A DNA stretch of 64,000 nucleotides from an uncultured Thiotrichaceae bacterium (GCA_937925855.1 CALAMO010000006.1:114026-178025), one strand, 5' to 3'. Positions 7,551 to 18,326 are shown, numbered from the stretch's first letter. The notes: generated by a model not told the origin, from the sequence alone. Translations and numbers: made by a program.

Positions 7551-8998
7551 TGGGGTCACTTCGTAGCCGTCAGCTGGTCAGCGGCTTTACGATCATTGTT
7601 GTTGGCATCCTAGTGCTGGGTGCCTTACTCAGCCTCAGCATCTATCAGCGTAAAACTGACGCGATTAGCGAAGAATTGGAACGTACCGCACTGGATTTAC
7701 TCGGCTACATTGAGTATGACAAAGGCACGTTTTTAATTACAGAGCCCAATAAAATCGCAGCAGAAGCCTTCATCAATGAGCGCAAGCTGCGCCAGAACGG
7801 CAAGGAGCGCTTCGCTTATATCTGGGATATGAATCAACGGCGAGTTATATGGGATTCAATTGATAACGATTACGTCAATCAAAATGAAGTTGAGAACAAC
7901 TTCGTTATGTTTAATTTTCAAGCCATCCTACGCGAATCTGATACCCTAGGCCAAGGATTTAGCCCAGCAGAAGCCAAACGCAGGCCCTCAGTACCGCTGG
8001 AAGCCGGAGAAAAACCGGTACAGTACATGGTAGCCGCCCAAAAATTTGCCCTTAAAGTTGGCGAAGAAAAAAGAAATTATCTGTTTATCGTTGCCGCCTC
8101 GATGGCAGCGGTCGAGGAAGAAATTGATAATCTCATTATAGTTTTTGCCATTCTTTTCTTTGCTTCCGTTATCTTGATTCTTATCGCGCAGCTGGCTTCT
8201 AGCTTCTGGGTAGTAGCACCGATCCGCGAGTTTGAGGAAGAAGTGCGCGACATAGAGAACGGCGATAAAGAATCTATAGAAAACGAATATCCCGATGAAC
8301 TCTCACCTATAAAAAATACAATTAATGCGCTCATCGGACACGAAAAAGGTCAGAAACAGCGTTATAAAGACTCGCTGGACGACCTCGCCCACAGCCTCAA
8401 AACACCGCTTGCTGCGATTCAGTCACATCTGGAAGGCAATAGCTTCAGCGATATACCCAATAATCATCCGGGCTTAGTGGGTATCGCCAGCGAAATGGAA
8501 CACATGCAGGAAATTATTTCCCGGCAGCTGCGCAAAGCGATGGTGACGACAGACAACGCCATTATTATGTCGCAGCCCATACGCCCGATCCTCACTCGAT
8601 TGGCAGCAACCATGAGGAAAGTACATCGCGGCAAGGACTTTGAAGTGCGCATTAATGTCGATGACTTCTCAAAATGCCGTCTTGATACCGAAGATTTAAT
8701 GGAGCTGTTTGGTAACCTGCTCAACAACGCCTGTCGTTTTTGCGACAAACTGGTTGAAGTTTCAGCCTACCGTGATGATGATATGCTAGTCATTGATATT
8801 GATGATGATGGCATGGGTTTCCCAAGTGAAAACCCTTCCAAGCTGCTCAAACGCGGCATTCGCGAAGACAGCAAAACCGAAGGTCAGGGTATCGGCCTTG
8901 CCGTCAGTACTGAAATTGTCTCCGCTGTCAATGGGAAAATTGAGCTGCTGGTATCGCCCTATGTGGGTGCTAGAGTGCGCCTGCATTTACCCGTTTAA
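7547..8998 (+). CDS. PhoQ-like membrane sensor histidine kinase
   Basis: A 483-aa kinase. One helix lies near residues 12-35 and a second near 195-220, with a periplasmic sensor of about 150 residues between them. A HAMP-like linker follows ('APIREFEEEVRDIENGD'). The phospho-accepting H-box is 'LDDLAHSLKTPLAAIQ' with H282. The ATPase part has the N-box 'ELFGNLLNNACRF', G1 'DIDDDGMGF' and G2 'GQGIGLAVSTEIV'. The layout matches PhoQ. It is convergent with pbpC, with 6 bp between stop codons. Confidence 0.9.
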   Translation: MMGSLRSRQLVSGFTIIVVGILVLGALLSLSIYQRKTDAISEELERTALDLLGYIEYDKGTFLITEPNKIAAEAFINERKLRQNGKERFAYIWDMNQRRVIWDSIDNDYVNQNEVENNFVMFNFQAILRESDTLGQGFSPAEAKRRPSVPLEAGEKPVQYMVAAQKFALKVGEEKRNYLFIVAASMAAVEEEIDNLIIVFAILFFASVILILIAQLASSFWVVAPIREFEEEVRDIENGDKESIENEYPDELSPIKNTINALIGHEKGQKQRYKDSLDDLAHSLKTPLAAIQSHLEGNSFSDIPNNHPGLVGIASEMEHMQEIISRQLRKAMVTTDNAIIMSQPIRPILTRLAATMRKVHRGKDFEVRINVDDFSKCRLDTEDLMELFGNLLNNACRFCDKLVEVSAYRDDDMLVIDIDDDGMGFPSENPSKLLKRGIREDSKTEGQGIGLAVSTEIVSAVNGKIELLVSPYVGARVRLHLPV

Positions 8999-9004
8999 GC
9001 GATA

Positions 9005-11392
9005 CTACTTAATCACACGGACATTGACCTTCGCGACGTTCGCCGCCGCATCCAACACGGTCAATTCATAGTGTCCGACCCGCTTAAATGCATAAGCCAG
9101 CCCTGTCCGATTGGCATCCCGCCCCACGGGTTCACCGTTTACTAACCACAGATAAGCGCCTTCTCCGCCGCTGGCTTGCAGCGATACCTTAAGCTCAGGG
9201 TGGGCCATCGAAGGGGACATCTTATGGGACATTGAATGAGCCGCTACCATAGCCAATGATGCCGCTGCTGGTGTTGCTGACAGCGGAAGCCTGAGCACAC
9301 TACCCTGGGAAAAACTGCTGACGTGCAGCGCATGATGCTCGCCCGCACGCACACCCCGTGGACACGAGGCATCATATGCCGGTAGCTGCATGGCCTGTAA
9401 TATTTCCACCGAAAGCCAGGGACGCAGCGCCGCAGGCCAAACAACGGAGCGCTGCGGCACGCGCTCAGCCACCCCACAGCGCGAGACTACCCGCAAACCT
9501 GTGCGCGGATTCACCCAAAAGTGTTTCACCCCAGCAGAGCCAGTCGGATATTGCAGACTGTTTAGGGTCGGCGGTATTTGCCCAGCAATAACCCAGGCAA
9601 GATGCTGTTGTTGGCATTCCTGTGTCGATGTTTCTTCCTGCGCTAAGCCCAATGGCCAGCAGATGGCTTGCTGGTTCACATTGTCAGGTCGAGGTAGCGC
9701 CTGACGCGCCGCTGGCAAAGCTTGAAAAACATTAAATAATAGCGGCCCAGCAGCACGCGCACCAAAATGGCCGGGCAGCGGGGTGCCATCGGGACGCCCC
9801 GTCCACACCCCCACAGTATAACGTGAATTAACCCCTAGCGCCCAAGCATCACGAAACCCGTAGCTGGTGCCCGTTTTCCAGCTCACACCCAACTGGCGCG
9901 TAGAAAAGCCAGGGGGCGCTTCTACATCACGCAGCAACTGCGCAATAACCCAGCTGGCTTCGGCAGATAATAGACGGCGCTCAACAACAGGCTCAGCTGT
10001 GGTATAGCGCGGCCGAATAGACAACCCACCACGCGCCAACGCACTAAAACCACGCACCAGGCCTTCTAAATTTGTACCCGCTCCTCCCAGAATCAGACTA
10101 AGATTGGCCTGTCCATGCTGTGGATAGCGCAGCTCAATCCCACCATGTTGGAGACGATTGTCAAACACAGCAGGCGTTATCCGCTGCAATAAATCAACCG
10201 CAGGCACGTTAAGCGATAGCTGTAGTGCCTCGGCGGCGGTCACAGGCCCCTGATAATCACGCAAGAAATTTTTAGGCGCATATCCCCCTAGCTGCAGCGG
10301 CACATCACTCAATAAACTAGCAGAATGGATGATCCCCGCTTCTAACGCCATACCATAAAGTAACGGCTTTAAGGCAGAACCCGGCGAGCGCAAGCCCTGC
10401 ACCATATCAACATGACCAGAACGCGCGTCGGCATAAAAATCCGCCGACCCCACATAGGCTTTGACCTCACCTGTCGCATTTTCCATCACCACAATCGCTG
10501 TCGAAGCATAATCCGGCAGCAGCCCAAGACGCGAACGCACACTATTTTCTACGACCCACTGCAAATCTGCGTCGATCGTGGTGCGAATACGCGGCTGACC
10601 TGCATAGGTTGTTGCCTCCTTCATCCGCCGCGCAAACAAAGGGGCCGCCATCGGTTGCTGGAATCTGGCTTTAAACACCTGCTCTAGCCGAGCCTCCTCT
10701 ACCCGCTGCGGCGTCCACACCCCAAGCCGGGCCATGCGCTGCAATACTTTATCCCGGTATGCTTTAGCCTGCTTCGGATGGCGATCAGGACGCAGACGTG
10801 ACGGTGCCTGCGGCAACACCGCCAAGAGTGCCGCCTCCGCATGGCTTAATGCAGCGACCGGTTTGTGTAGATAGGCGTAGCTGGCGGTTTGCACGCCTTC
10901 GATTGGCCCGCCAAAAGGCGCTAAATTGAGATAGAACGTTAAAATTTCTGCTTTGCTGTAATACCATTCCAGCTGTAGCGCACGCCACATCTGTTGCAGC
11001 TTGCCTGCTAGGGAGCGTGAGTGCGGGTCAATAATGCGCGCGACCTGCATGGTGAGGGTCGAACCACCCGAAATAATGCGCCCATGCTGTAGCCACTGGC
11101 CAGCAGCACGGATTAACGCCAGTGGATTAATACCGGGGTGGTAGTAAAACCAACGATCTTCATAGCTAAGTAGCGCCTCCAGATACAGAGGCGACACCTC
11201 ATCCAGGTGAACCGGATAGCGCCAAACACCAGCCTTATCCGCAAACGCACGTAGCGGCGTATTATCCTCTGCCAGCACAATCACACTTTGCATACGCCGG
11301 GGATCAGGCAGCGGAACGGCATAATCGACGGCCAAAAAAGCCAGCACCAATAAACCGACAAACAGGAACGGTTTTAGCAAAAGCCGCCGCAC
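9005..11392 (-). CDS. pbpC: Penicillin-binding protein 1C
   Basis: A bifunctional peptidoglycan glycosyltransferase/transpeptidase of 795 aa (E. coli PbpC is about 770). It has an N-terminal membrane anchor ('FLFVGLLVLAFLAVDYAVPLP'). The GT51 domain has the catalytic Glu in 'LSYEDRWFYYHPGINP' and 'SGGSTLTMQVARII'. The transpeptidase has S-x-x-K in 'SPGSALKPLLYG', 'SLN' and the K-T-G box 'WKTGTSYGFRDAW'. A C-terminal beta-rich domain typical of PbpC ends the protein. It follows the alpha-2-macroglobulin gene by 29 bp, the conserved pairing thought to repair peptidoglycan where the periplasmic macroglobulin traps invading proteases. Confidence 0.95.
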   Translation of the reverse strand: MRRLLLKPFLFVGLLVLAFLAVDYAVPLPDPRRMQSVIVLAEDNTPLRAFADKAGVWRYPVHLDEVSPLYLEALLSYEDRWFYYHPGINPLALIRAAGQWLQHGRIISGGSTLTMQVARIIDPHSRSLAGKLQQMWRALQLEWYYSKAEILTFYLNLAPFGGPIEGVQTASYAYLHKPVAALSHAEAALLAVLPQAPSRLRPDRHPKQAKAYRDKVLQRMARLGVWTPQRVEEARLEQVFKARFQQPMAAPLFARRMKEATTYAGQPRIRTTIDADLQWVVENSVRSRLGLLPDYASTAIVVMENATGEVKAYVGSADFYADARSGHVDMVQGLRSPGSALKPLLYGMALEAGIIHSASLLSDVPLQLGGYAPKNFLRDYQGPVTAAEALQLSLNVPAVDLLQRITPAVFDNRLQHGGIELRYPQHGQANLSLILGGAGTNLEGLVRGFSALARGGLSIRPRYTTAEPVVERRLLSAEASWVIAQLLRDVEAPPGFSTRQLGVSWKTGTSYGFRDAWALGVNSRYTVGVWTGRPDGTPLPGHFGARAAGPLLFNVFQALPAARQALPRPDNVNQQAICWPLGLAQEETSTQECQQQHLAWVIAGQIPPTLNSLQYPTGSAGVKHFWVNPRTGLRVVSRCGVAERVPQRSVVWPAALRPWLSVEILQAMQLPAYDASCPRGVRAGEHHALHVSSFSQGSVLRLPLSATPAAASLAMVAAHSMSHKMSPSMAHPELKVSLQASGGEGAYLWLVNGEPVGRDANRTGLAYAFKRVGHYELTVLDAAANVAKVNVRVIK

Positions 11393-11421
11393 TAACTGTC
11401 CTACTCTAAGCCATTCTGGGT

Positions 11422-14400
11422 TTATTTCTCCGCCTCCCGTGGTTTAAGCACCAGCGTCCCAACGGCCTCACCCACGCCATACCAGTCGGGGCGATACATA
11501 TCCTCAACGTAGGGCGGTGGCAGCGTCGATTCACCCGTAGCCAACACACGCACCAGGTAAAACAGCTGATGCTTGGCGCCCGCATTTAGTGTCAACGCAG
11601 CGACATAGCGGTCGTCGCGAAACGCTTCTGTATTTTTATCCACAGCGGCAGCCATATCCGATACGCTGCGGGTCATGCCCTCTGGCACTAGGGTCTGCAA
11701 CACCTTATTTTCAAATAAATTAGTGTTTTCAATTTCAAAACCGGAGGGCAATAAGTCGACCACTAACGCATCGTTCACCCTCACCTTGCTGCTGACTTCC
11801 AGCCGGGTTAATAACAGGTCGCCCACTGCGATTGCCTCAGGCCCCACCTGCTTGCCCTCCAAGGTATACCAAAACCGCTGAATCGACATTGGCTTGGCCT
11901 TGACAGCGGGGGCCTGCTGGGGATAACCCTGTAGCGCTAGACTGATATACAGCGGCGCATCATGTTGTGAACTAATATGCAAATCGGTCGCAAAATCGGC
12001 GGCACTTAGCGTCTGCCGATAGCTCCCCTGCTGAGCCAACGGCGTGTCCTGTTGATTAATCCTTAGCGAAGCCTGCCATGCCTGACCAGACTGCCGTTGT
12101 AACTGGCGCTCCAGCAGATAAACAAACACCTGCTCCTGTGTACTAAGGTAAGTGCGGCTGTAAATAGCCGCCGTCAAGTGCTTAATCCGCTGCCCCAGAC
12201 CCTCAATCGGCTGCTGATGGCGCAGCAGCTGATACAGCATCATCGCCTGATCACGCACCGGACTGCCATAATCACCCAAATACACCTCGCCGTCACGCGC
12301 CATGGCTAGACCTTTATTGATCGCCACAGCACCCTGTGCCTTATCGCCCTGTAAGCTCAAAGCCAGCCCAAGATGCACTAGCGGTAAACCGCTAACAGCC
12401 TGCTTGGCATCCTCAGCCAATAGACTGCGTAACGTCCCCAAAGTCGCCCGCTTTTCACGCGCTAATACATATGCTGCATAAGCACGCGCCGCAAATCCCA
12501 GATGAGCGGGGTTATCAGAAAAACCGTAGCGCGACCGTGGGCGACGATAACCGGCTTGCAAAAACTGTGTCAAATGATCCAGCGCACGGTTGAGCAGATA
12601 ATCCGGCACACTAAACCCCTGCTGGCGGACATCGAGTAAAAAGTCCGTCACATAAGGCGTTAACCAATGTTCTGGCTGGCCGTAGCTACCCCACAGCGTG
12701 AATGCCCCATTACTCAGCTGCATTCCTGCCAAACGATGGATGGCCTGCTGAATTTTCTGGTCGCGCTCCGCCATCGCCAGCGGCGTCAAGCCCAGCCGCT
12801 CAGTATCCGCAGCCTCCAAAAACAAATAGGGATACGCCGCACTGGCGGTCTGCTCCAGGCAACCGTAGGGATAAGTAAATAGCCCCTGTAAAGCACTGGC
12901 AGCCGGTAGTACCGGCGCATTAGATACCGTCAGCTGCGCGGTCAGTGTCGCAGGTAATAATTTGCTAATCAGCTGGGCGGGCAGCTTGCTATTCGCACCG
13001 GGCTGTAGCTCGAAGTGGTGCAGCTTACGCTGTGCCGGATAAGGGGGACGCACGGCCAGCTCTAAACTACGCCTGACAACAAAGTCTTTACCCGTGAGGC
13101 TCAGCTCAATACGACCCACCCCAAGCTGCTGCCGCGCCGCAAACGGCAGTTCCAGCTGTTCTTTCTGCCCCGGCTGCAGCGTTAAGGTGCGCTCCAGCGT
13201 GCTAAACGCCAGCCGCTCATTCGCGCTCAGCTTCAGCTTGACCGTCTGCTCTACTTCCGTCACGTTATTCAACGCAAGACTCAGCGCCGAACGATCACCA
13301 GATGCCAGAAAGCGCGGTGCGCCCAAACTTGCCACCACCGGGGAGGCCACTCGCATAGCCTGCGCCACGCTGCCCATTTGTTCAGGTGTCATCGCTACCG
13401 CCATTAAGCGCAGCTGACCATCAAAACCTGGAATCAACAGCTCAGCTTCCGCCCGCCCCTGCTCATCAAACCTCAATGCCTCTCGGAATAAGGAGACGAC
13501 CTGCACTTCAGGGCGAGTACGCGAACCGACGGCGCGCTTTGAGCTACCCCCGCCAAAACGCTGCCGCATGGTTTTAGCATCGACTGACTCAATGATTTTA
13601 CCGTAATCATCATAAAGATCGACGCCGTACTCATGTGGCGCAAAGAAAAACTGCCAGGGGTCAGGCGTTTTGTAATCCGTCATATTTAATACGCCCACAT
13701 CGACAGCTGCCAGCGTAACCAAAGCCTGCTGGCCTTTTAGGCCGCTGGCAACAATACCCACCTTAACGGATTGCTCCGGCAACACCTTCTGCGGCGCCTC
13801 TAGCGTGAGCGCCAGTTTACGCTCCGCCCGAGCTAGTGGCAGATGAATAATGCCCAAAGCGCGGTTTGGCGTGACCTTATCGTTGCTGTTCGCAGGCCGG
13901 AAGGCCGTAACTGCAATATATAAATCATGCCGCGCCCACTCGCTGGCGACTGGAATCTCTAGCGTGGTCGCACCAGCGGGCAAGGATACGGTTTTGGACC
14001 ATAACAGCCGATCTGCTTCCACCGTCACCACCGCTTCCGCCGCCGTATTAGCTAGCACCTTTAGGGTCGCAATATCGCCAGCCTGATAAGCCGCTTTATC
14101 TAACTGCAATTCCAGCTGGTCGGGCCGGTTAACGCGCTTTTTCTGCGCACGCCAACCCGCAGAAAAGGCATAAACGGTTTTCAGCCCAGTTGCGGTGTCC
14201 TCCACCTCAAGCCGATAGCGCCCATAAGCCACCGGAAATTCGACCCGCCCCGGCGTCTCTGCGGCAATAGCCAGTTTCTGCTGCTTAAGCGGATATTCAC
14301 TACGCACCTCACGCCGCAGCCAGCCGTCGTGCTCGGTATATTCCCAGAAATATTCGTAATCTTCTTTTATTAGCGTAACGGCCAGCTGCTCTCCCGCCAG

Positions 14401-16299
14401 CATCTCATCAGCACTATTAACTCTAATGAGATTAAAGCCTGCGGTCGTATCCCCCTCAACCACTCCTTCAGCAAACAGCGGCTTTATCCCCACAAGGGCC
14501 GTCGCAGGCCAATACATTTGCTGCACACTGGCACGCACCACCTGACCGCTTGGCTCGGCCAACGTCGCCACCACATCAACAGTAAGGGGCGAAGCAATCG
14601 CCGCAGAAATCGGGGCGATTGCTAACTGCGCAGCCCCCTGTACGTCCAAATTCTGTGTCTTGAGCACAGTGCGCTTTAAGCGCTTTTCATCCGCAGGATT
14701 ACCAAAATAATAATCTTTATATTTTCTCGATGGCTGCCGCTGCACGGTTAATAGGCGCTCAGCCTTTAATGCATTACCCGCTGCGGGCGCACCATACAAA
14801 TAGTCACCCTGCGCCAGCACCTGCATTGGCTCATCTTTGTTTAATAGCGGCTTCTCAATGCGCAACGCCAACTTCATTCGCTGTGGCACAAAGTCTTCGA
14901 CATGAAAATCAAAGCGATGTGCCGGAGTCTTATCCTTGTCGGTGATTCTGATCTCTGCGCGCCACAGCCCGGTGGGCGCATCTACCGGCAGCTGAAAACG
15001 CTGATGAAAGTAGCCGAGATCTGCCGCTTTCGCCGCAATATTTTCCGCGCTGAATAATTTAGTATCTGGCCTGATCAGGCGCAAATTGAGGTACTGAATC
15101 GCCTCTGGCAGGCCATCACGATTGCGCAATACGACGGATAAATCCACCGTTTCACCGGGCCGGTATAAATCACGCGGCATATACACAAACGGCATCAATG
15201 CCGCATCACTAAGGCCGGTCACCGGATATTCTGACAAATCCAAGGCGGCCTGACGCAAGTCCAAGAACGCGAACTCATCACCTAACTCCGCTGTCAAAAG
15301 CAGTGGCCCGGCGGGCCGATAACTAAACCCAGCCCGGCCTTGCGCATCTGATACGGCAGTCAGCGTCTCCTTCCCACCTCGCAAATCCAACTGCACTTTT
15401 TCCAGCGCCCGCCCGCTGTCCAGCGCATGGGCAAATACCTCTAGCTGCTGCTTGTACAGACGCACATGCAGGCCAATATTTGTGACGATAAAGTGGGTGA
15501 TGCGGTAAGCTCGCTCACTAAACTGACCGGGCTGGCGCATAATCGCAAAGTACAGGCCGGGCTGCTGCAATTCTGGCATAGACTCTACCGGCAGCACCCG
15601 CGTTTCGCGCGCATTACGCCCGGCCCCAGTTAGATAGCGCTGGCTAAAAACGCTTTCCGTCGCAGCATGTATATCATTTAAAGCCCAAGTTCGGATGGAA
15701 CCCTGCAAACGCATATTACGCAACACAGCTTGTACCCGTTCGGGCCTGACCCGCAGAAACTCTAGATCCAGCTCTGGCACGTTCACCACCCGAATGGGCA
15801 GACCATTGGTCAACTGCGTCGGTAAAATACTACCCTGCGTGGCAAAATCAAACGCGGGTTTTATATCGCGGGTTTTCACCGCAAAATCACCGGGTTTTTT
15901 CAGCCTTAAACCCTCCGCTGATTTAATCCCAGGCCGTATCTGGATGCGGTAATTTTTATCCGGCTGAATGCTAGTAAAGTACAAACGCCGGGGATGACTA
16001 GTCATGCGCCAACCACTTTTTAAAACTTGCCCCTCCTGCGTAACCGTGAAGAAGCGGTCGAAGTTTAACGTACCGTCTAAATCCTGCGAGAAGGTCACAC
16101 TGAGTGCCGGTATATTATCTAATGACTGTTCGGACACATCCACAATCAGCATCTGGGTTAACAACTCTTCATTGCTGTAAGCGGGTCGCTCTGCTAAGAC
16201 CGTACTAGCGGACATCAACAGCAAGAGAGCACAGAGCAAATGACTTCCAAATGAGGTGAACATCGGATAGAAAAATCGGGCATTAGCGCACAACGGCAT
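11422..16299 (-). CDS. yfhM: Bacterial alpha-2-macroglobulin (YfhM type)
   Basis: A 1625-aa periplasmic protease trap of the type I bacterial alpha-2-macroglobulin family (E. coli YfhM/ECAM is of similar size). A hydrophobic signal segment ('LLCALLLLMSASTVLA') precedes a chain of macroglobulin-like domains. The thioester motif C-x-E-Q is present near residue 1146 ('YPYGCLEQTASAAYP'), so covalent trapping should work. The first ATG is supported by a strong SD (GGAGG, 7-nt spacing). It lacks an obvious lipobox at the expected place, so it may be soluble or anchored differently from E. coli ECAM. It forms an operon with pbpC. Confidence 0.93.
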   Translation of the reverse strand: MPLCANARFFYPMFTSFGSHLLCALLLLMSASTVLAERPAYSNEELLTQMLIVDVSEQSLDNIPALSVTFSQDLDGTLNFDRFFTVTQEGQVLKSGWRMTSHPRRLYFTSIQPDKNYRIQIRPGIKSAEGLRLKKPGDFAVKTRDIKPAFDFATQGSILPTQLTNGLPIRVVNVPELDLEFLRVRPERVQAVLRNMRLQGSIRTWALNDIHAATESVFSQRYLTGAGRNARETRVLPVESMPELQQPGLYFAIMRQPGQFSERAYRITHFIVTNIGLHVRLYKQQLEVFAHALDSGRALEKVQLDLRGGKETLTAVSDAQGRAGFSYRPAGPLLLTAELGDEFAFLDLRQAALDLSEYPVTGLSDAALMPFVYMPRDLYRPGETVDLSVVLRNRDGLPEAIQYLNLRLIRPDTKLFSAENIAAKAADLGYFHQRFQLPVDAPTGLWRAEIRITDKDKTPAHRFDFHVEDFVPQRMKLALRIEKPLLNKDEPMQVLAQGDYLYGAPAAGNALKAERLLTVQRQPSRKYKDYYFGNPADEKRLKRTVLKTQNLDVQGAAQLAIAPISAAIASPLTVDVVATLAEPSGQVVRASVQQMYWPATALVGIKPLFAEGVVEGDTTAGFNLIRVNSADEMLAGEQLAVTLIKEDYEYFWEYTEHDGWLRREVRSEYPLKQQKLAIAAETPGRVEFPVAYGRYRLEVEDTATGLKTVYAFSAGWRAQKKRVNRPDQLELQLDKAAYQAGDIATLKVLANTAAEAVVTVEADRLLWSKTVSLPAGATTLEIPVASEWARHDLYIAVTAFRPANSNDKVTPNRALGIIHLPLARAERKLALTLEAPQKVLPEQSVKVGIVASGLKGQQALVTLAAVDVGVLNMTDYKTPDPWQFFFAPHEYGVDLYDDYGKIIESVDAKTMRQRFGGGSSKRAVGSRTRPEVQVVSLFREALRFDEQGRAEAELLIPGFDGQLRLMAVAMTPEQMGSVAQAMRVASPVVASLGAPRFLASGDRSALSLALNNVTEVEQTVKLKLSANERLAFSTLERTLTLQPGQKEQLELPFAARQQLGVGRIELSLTGKDFVVRRSLELAVRPPYPAQRKLHHFELQPGANSKLPAQLISKLLPATLTAQLTVSNAPVLPAASALQGLFTYPYGCLEQTASAAYPYLFLEAADTERLGLTPLAMAERDQKIQQAIHRLAGMQLSNGAFTLWGSYGQPEHWLTPYVTDFLLDVRQQGFSVPDYLLNRALDHLTQFLQAGYRRPRSRYGFSDNPAHLGFAARAYAAYVLAREKRATLGTLRSLLAEDAKQAVSGLPLVHLGLALSLQGDKAQGAVAINKGLAMARDGEVYLGDYGSPVRDQAMMLYQLLRHQQPIEGLGQRIKHLTAAIYSRTYLSTQEQVFVYLLERQLQRQSGQAWQASLRINQQDTPLAQQGSYRQTLSAADFATDLHISSQHDAPLYISLALQGYPQQAPAVKAKPMSIQRFWYTLEGKQVGPEAIAVGDLLLTRLEVSSKVRVNDALVVDLLPSGFEIENTNLFENKVLQTLVPEGMTRSVSDMAAAVDKNTEAFRDDRYVAALTLNAGAKHQLFYLVRVLATGESTLPPPYVEDMYRPDWYGVGEAVGTLVLKPREAEK

Positions 16300-16439
16300 G
16301 AGCTGACCTCCATCAATGGTAGCGCTATAACTTTCTATTATAGGCGGACACGCCCGCCCTGAGCAGATCTGGGTGTTGGTTAAAGTACTATATATGGAGT
16401 GGAGAAACCGTGCAGAAGTTCACGGTAGATAGCGTTAAA

Positions 16440-16514
16440 TGGCGTCCCTACGGGGACTCGAACCCCGGTTACCGCCGTGAAAGGGCGATGTCCTAACCGC
16501 TAGACGATAGGGAC
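16440..16514 (-). tRNA. tRNA-Glu (TTC), copy 1
   Basis: On the minus strand the cloverleaf begins GTCCCTA, has the anticodon loop CTTTCAC (anticodon TTC), T-arm GGTTCGAGTCC and an encoded CCA. The D-loop is one base shorter than in copy 2 and the anticodon stem has a U-G pair, so the two genes are different isodecoders. It lies downstream of gltX. Confidence 0.95.
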
Positions 16515-16551
16515 GCTGTATTTATTAACTGTTACCAAGCAGACAGGAAAG

Positions 16552-16627
16552 TGGCGTCCCTACGGGGATTCGAACCCCGGTTGCCGCCGTGAAAGGGCGG
16601 TGTCCTAGGCCTCTAGACGATAGGGAC
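16552..16627 (-). tRNA. tRNA-Glu (TTC), copy 2
   Basis: It has the same acceptor stem and anticodon loop CTTTCAC, with the standard gammaproteobacterial D-arm (GTCTAGAGGCCTAGGAC) and encoded CCA. It is 76 nt long and separated from copy 1 by 37 bp. Confidence 0.97.
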
Positions 16628-16674
16628 GTCGTTCCTGAAATCTTCTTACTCAATGGCCCGCAGACACATTGATT

Positions 16675-16750
16675 TGGTGGAGCTAAGCGGGATCGAACCG
16701 CTGACCTCTACACTGCCAGTGTAGCGCTCTCCCAGCTGAGCTATAGCCCC
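16675..16750 (-). tRNA. tRNA-Ala (GGC)
   Basis: On the minus strand it begins GGGGCTATAGCTCAGCTGGGAGAGC and has anticodon loop CTGGCAG (anticodon GGC), T-loop GGTTCGATCCC and encoded CCA. It is 76 nt long. The tRNA-Ala, tRNA-Glu, tRNA-Glu cluster is downstream of gltX and probably cotranscribed. Confidence 0.97.
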
Positions 16751-16865
16751 TTAAGAAGAAGCTGCGCATTCTGCGTTAATGCCCCTTACATGTCAAGACT
16801 CTGCGCACAAACATCAGCATTTTCCTGCAAAAATAACAGGGGTCACTCACCCAGCCGAGCAGTGC

Positions 16866-18275
16866 TTATACTTGCCGCGCAGCGATGAACTCAATGGCCC
16901 GCTCAATTCTGCTTAAGGTACGCTCTTGGCCCAGCAGACGCAGCGTAATCTCCAGCGACGGCGAAGATGAGCCGCCGGTAGTCGCAATGCGCAACGCAGG
17001 CCCCAGTTTACCCAGCTTAACCTCCAATTGCTCACAGGTCTGTTCAATCACGCCATGGATAGCCTCATCGCTCCAGTCAGTTAGCGCTTCCAGACCAGAC
17101 CGTGCCGCCCGCAGGTAATCCGCCGTTGCTGACTTAAACTGTTTTTTGACCGATTTCTCATCATAATCTGTGAAATCTTCGTAAAAATAACGGCTGCCCG
17201 CAACTAAATCATGCAGCGTCTTAAACCGCTCACACTGTGCACTCACCACATCCGCCAACTCCGGGCCACTGCGGGTATCGAGCTGCTGATTCGCCACATG
17301 CCATTCCAGCTGCGCCACCACTTCAGCAGGCGGCAATGACTTAATATAGTGCTGATTAATCCAAAACAATTTATCCTGATTAATCGCCGATGGCGCACGG
17401 TTAATGCCTTCCAGCGAAAACAGTTCCACCATTTCATCGCGTGAGAAAATCTCCTGATCGCCGTGTGACCAGCCCAGTCGCACCAGATAATTCATCAGCG
17501 CCTCAGCGGTATAACCCTCATCACGGTACTGCATCACGCTTACCGCGCCATGACGCTTCGACAGCCGCTGTCCATCCGGCCCCAGAATCATTGGCACATG
17601 CGCAAACTGCGGCGTGTCATAGCCCAGAGCACGCATAATATTAATCTGGCGCGGCGTATTATTAATATGATCATCGCCACGAATAACGTGGCTAATTTCC
17701 ATATCAATATCATCCACCACTACCGTCATATTGTAGGTAGGCGTGCCATCAGAACGCGCAATAATCAGATCATCCAGCTCGGCATTGCGCACCGTGATTT
17801 TACCGCGCACCAAGTCATCAAATTCGACCGCGCCATCCAGTGGATTCTTAAACCGAATCACCGGCTCAACCCCCTCCGGCGGCGTCGCATCACTATCGCG
17901 CCAACGCCCGTCATAACGCGGCTTTTCCTTACGCTGCATTTGTGCCGCGCGTAATTCATCCAGCTCTTCCTTCGAGCAATAGCAGTAATAAGCATGCCCA
18001 CTGTCCATCAGCTGCTGAATCACTTCTTTATACCGTTCAAACCGGTCTGTCTGGTAAATTGGCCCTTCGTCATGATCCAGCCCCATCCAGGCCATGCCTT
18101 CCAGAATCGCATCCACCGACGCCTGTGTAGAACGCTCACGATCCGTATCTTCAATACGCAACACAAATTCACCGCCCATTTTACGGGCGTATAACCAGGA
18201 GAATAATGCGGTACGGGCACCACCAATATGCAAATAACCAGTGGGACTGGGGGCAAAACGGGTTCTGACTTTCAT
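16866..18275 (-). CDS. gltX: Glutamate--tRNA ligase
   Basis: GltX charges tRNA-Glu with glutamate. The 469-aa class I synthetase has the HIGH-type motif '[19 protein letters not shown]' at the N-terminus and the KMSKS-type '[13 protein letters not shown]' near residue 240. A C-terminal anticodon-binding helical domain follows ('[13 protein letters not shown]'). It is followed on the same strand by tRNA-Ala and two tRNA-Glu genes, its own substrate, a common gammaproteobacterial arrangement. Confidence 0.97.
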   Translation of the reverse strand: MKVRTRFAPSPTGYLHIGGARTALFSWLYARKMGGEFVLRIEDTDRERSTQASVDAILEGMAWMGLDHDEGPIYQTDRFERYKEVIQQLMDSGHAYYCYCSKEELDELRAAQMQRKEKPRYDGRWRDSDATPPEGVEPVIRFKNPLDGAVEFDDLVRGKITVRNAELDDLIIARSDGTPTYNMTVVVDDIDMEISHVIRGDDHINNTPRQINIMRALGYDTPQFAHVPMILGPDGQRLSKRHGAVSVMQYRDEGYTAEALMNYLVRLGWSHGDQEIFSRDEMVELFSLEGINRAPSAINQDKLFWINQHYIKSLPPAEVVAQLEWHVANQQLDTRSGPELADVVSAQCERFKTLHDLVAGSRYFYEDFTDYDEKSVKKQFKSATADYLRAARSGLEALTDWSDEAIHGVIEQTCEQLEVKLGKLGPALRIATTGGSSSPSLEITLRLLGQERTLSRIERAIEFIAARQV

Positions 18276-18326
18276 GTCGTTTCCGATAAATAATTTAGGG
18301 AGTTACTAAAGCGATTGACAACAGAC

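Noticed and set aside
11675-15952. Plus-strand ORFs across the alpha-2-macroglobulin gene
   Set aside because: Antisense frames of one continuous 1625-codon gene.
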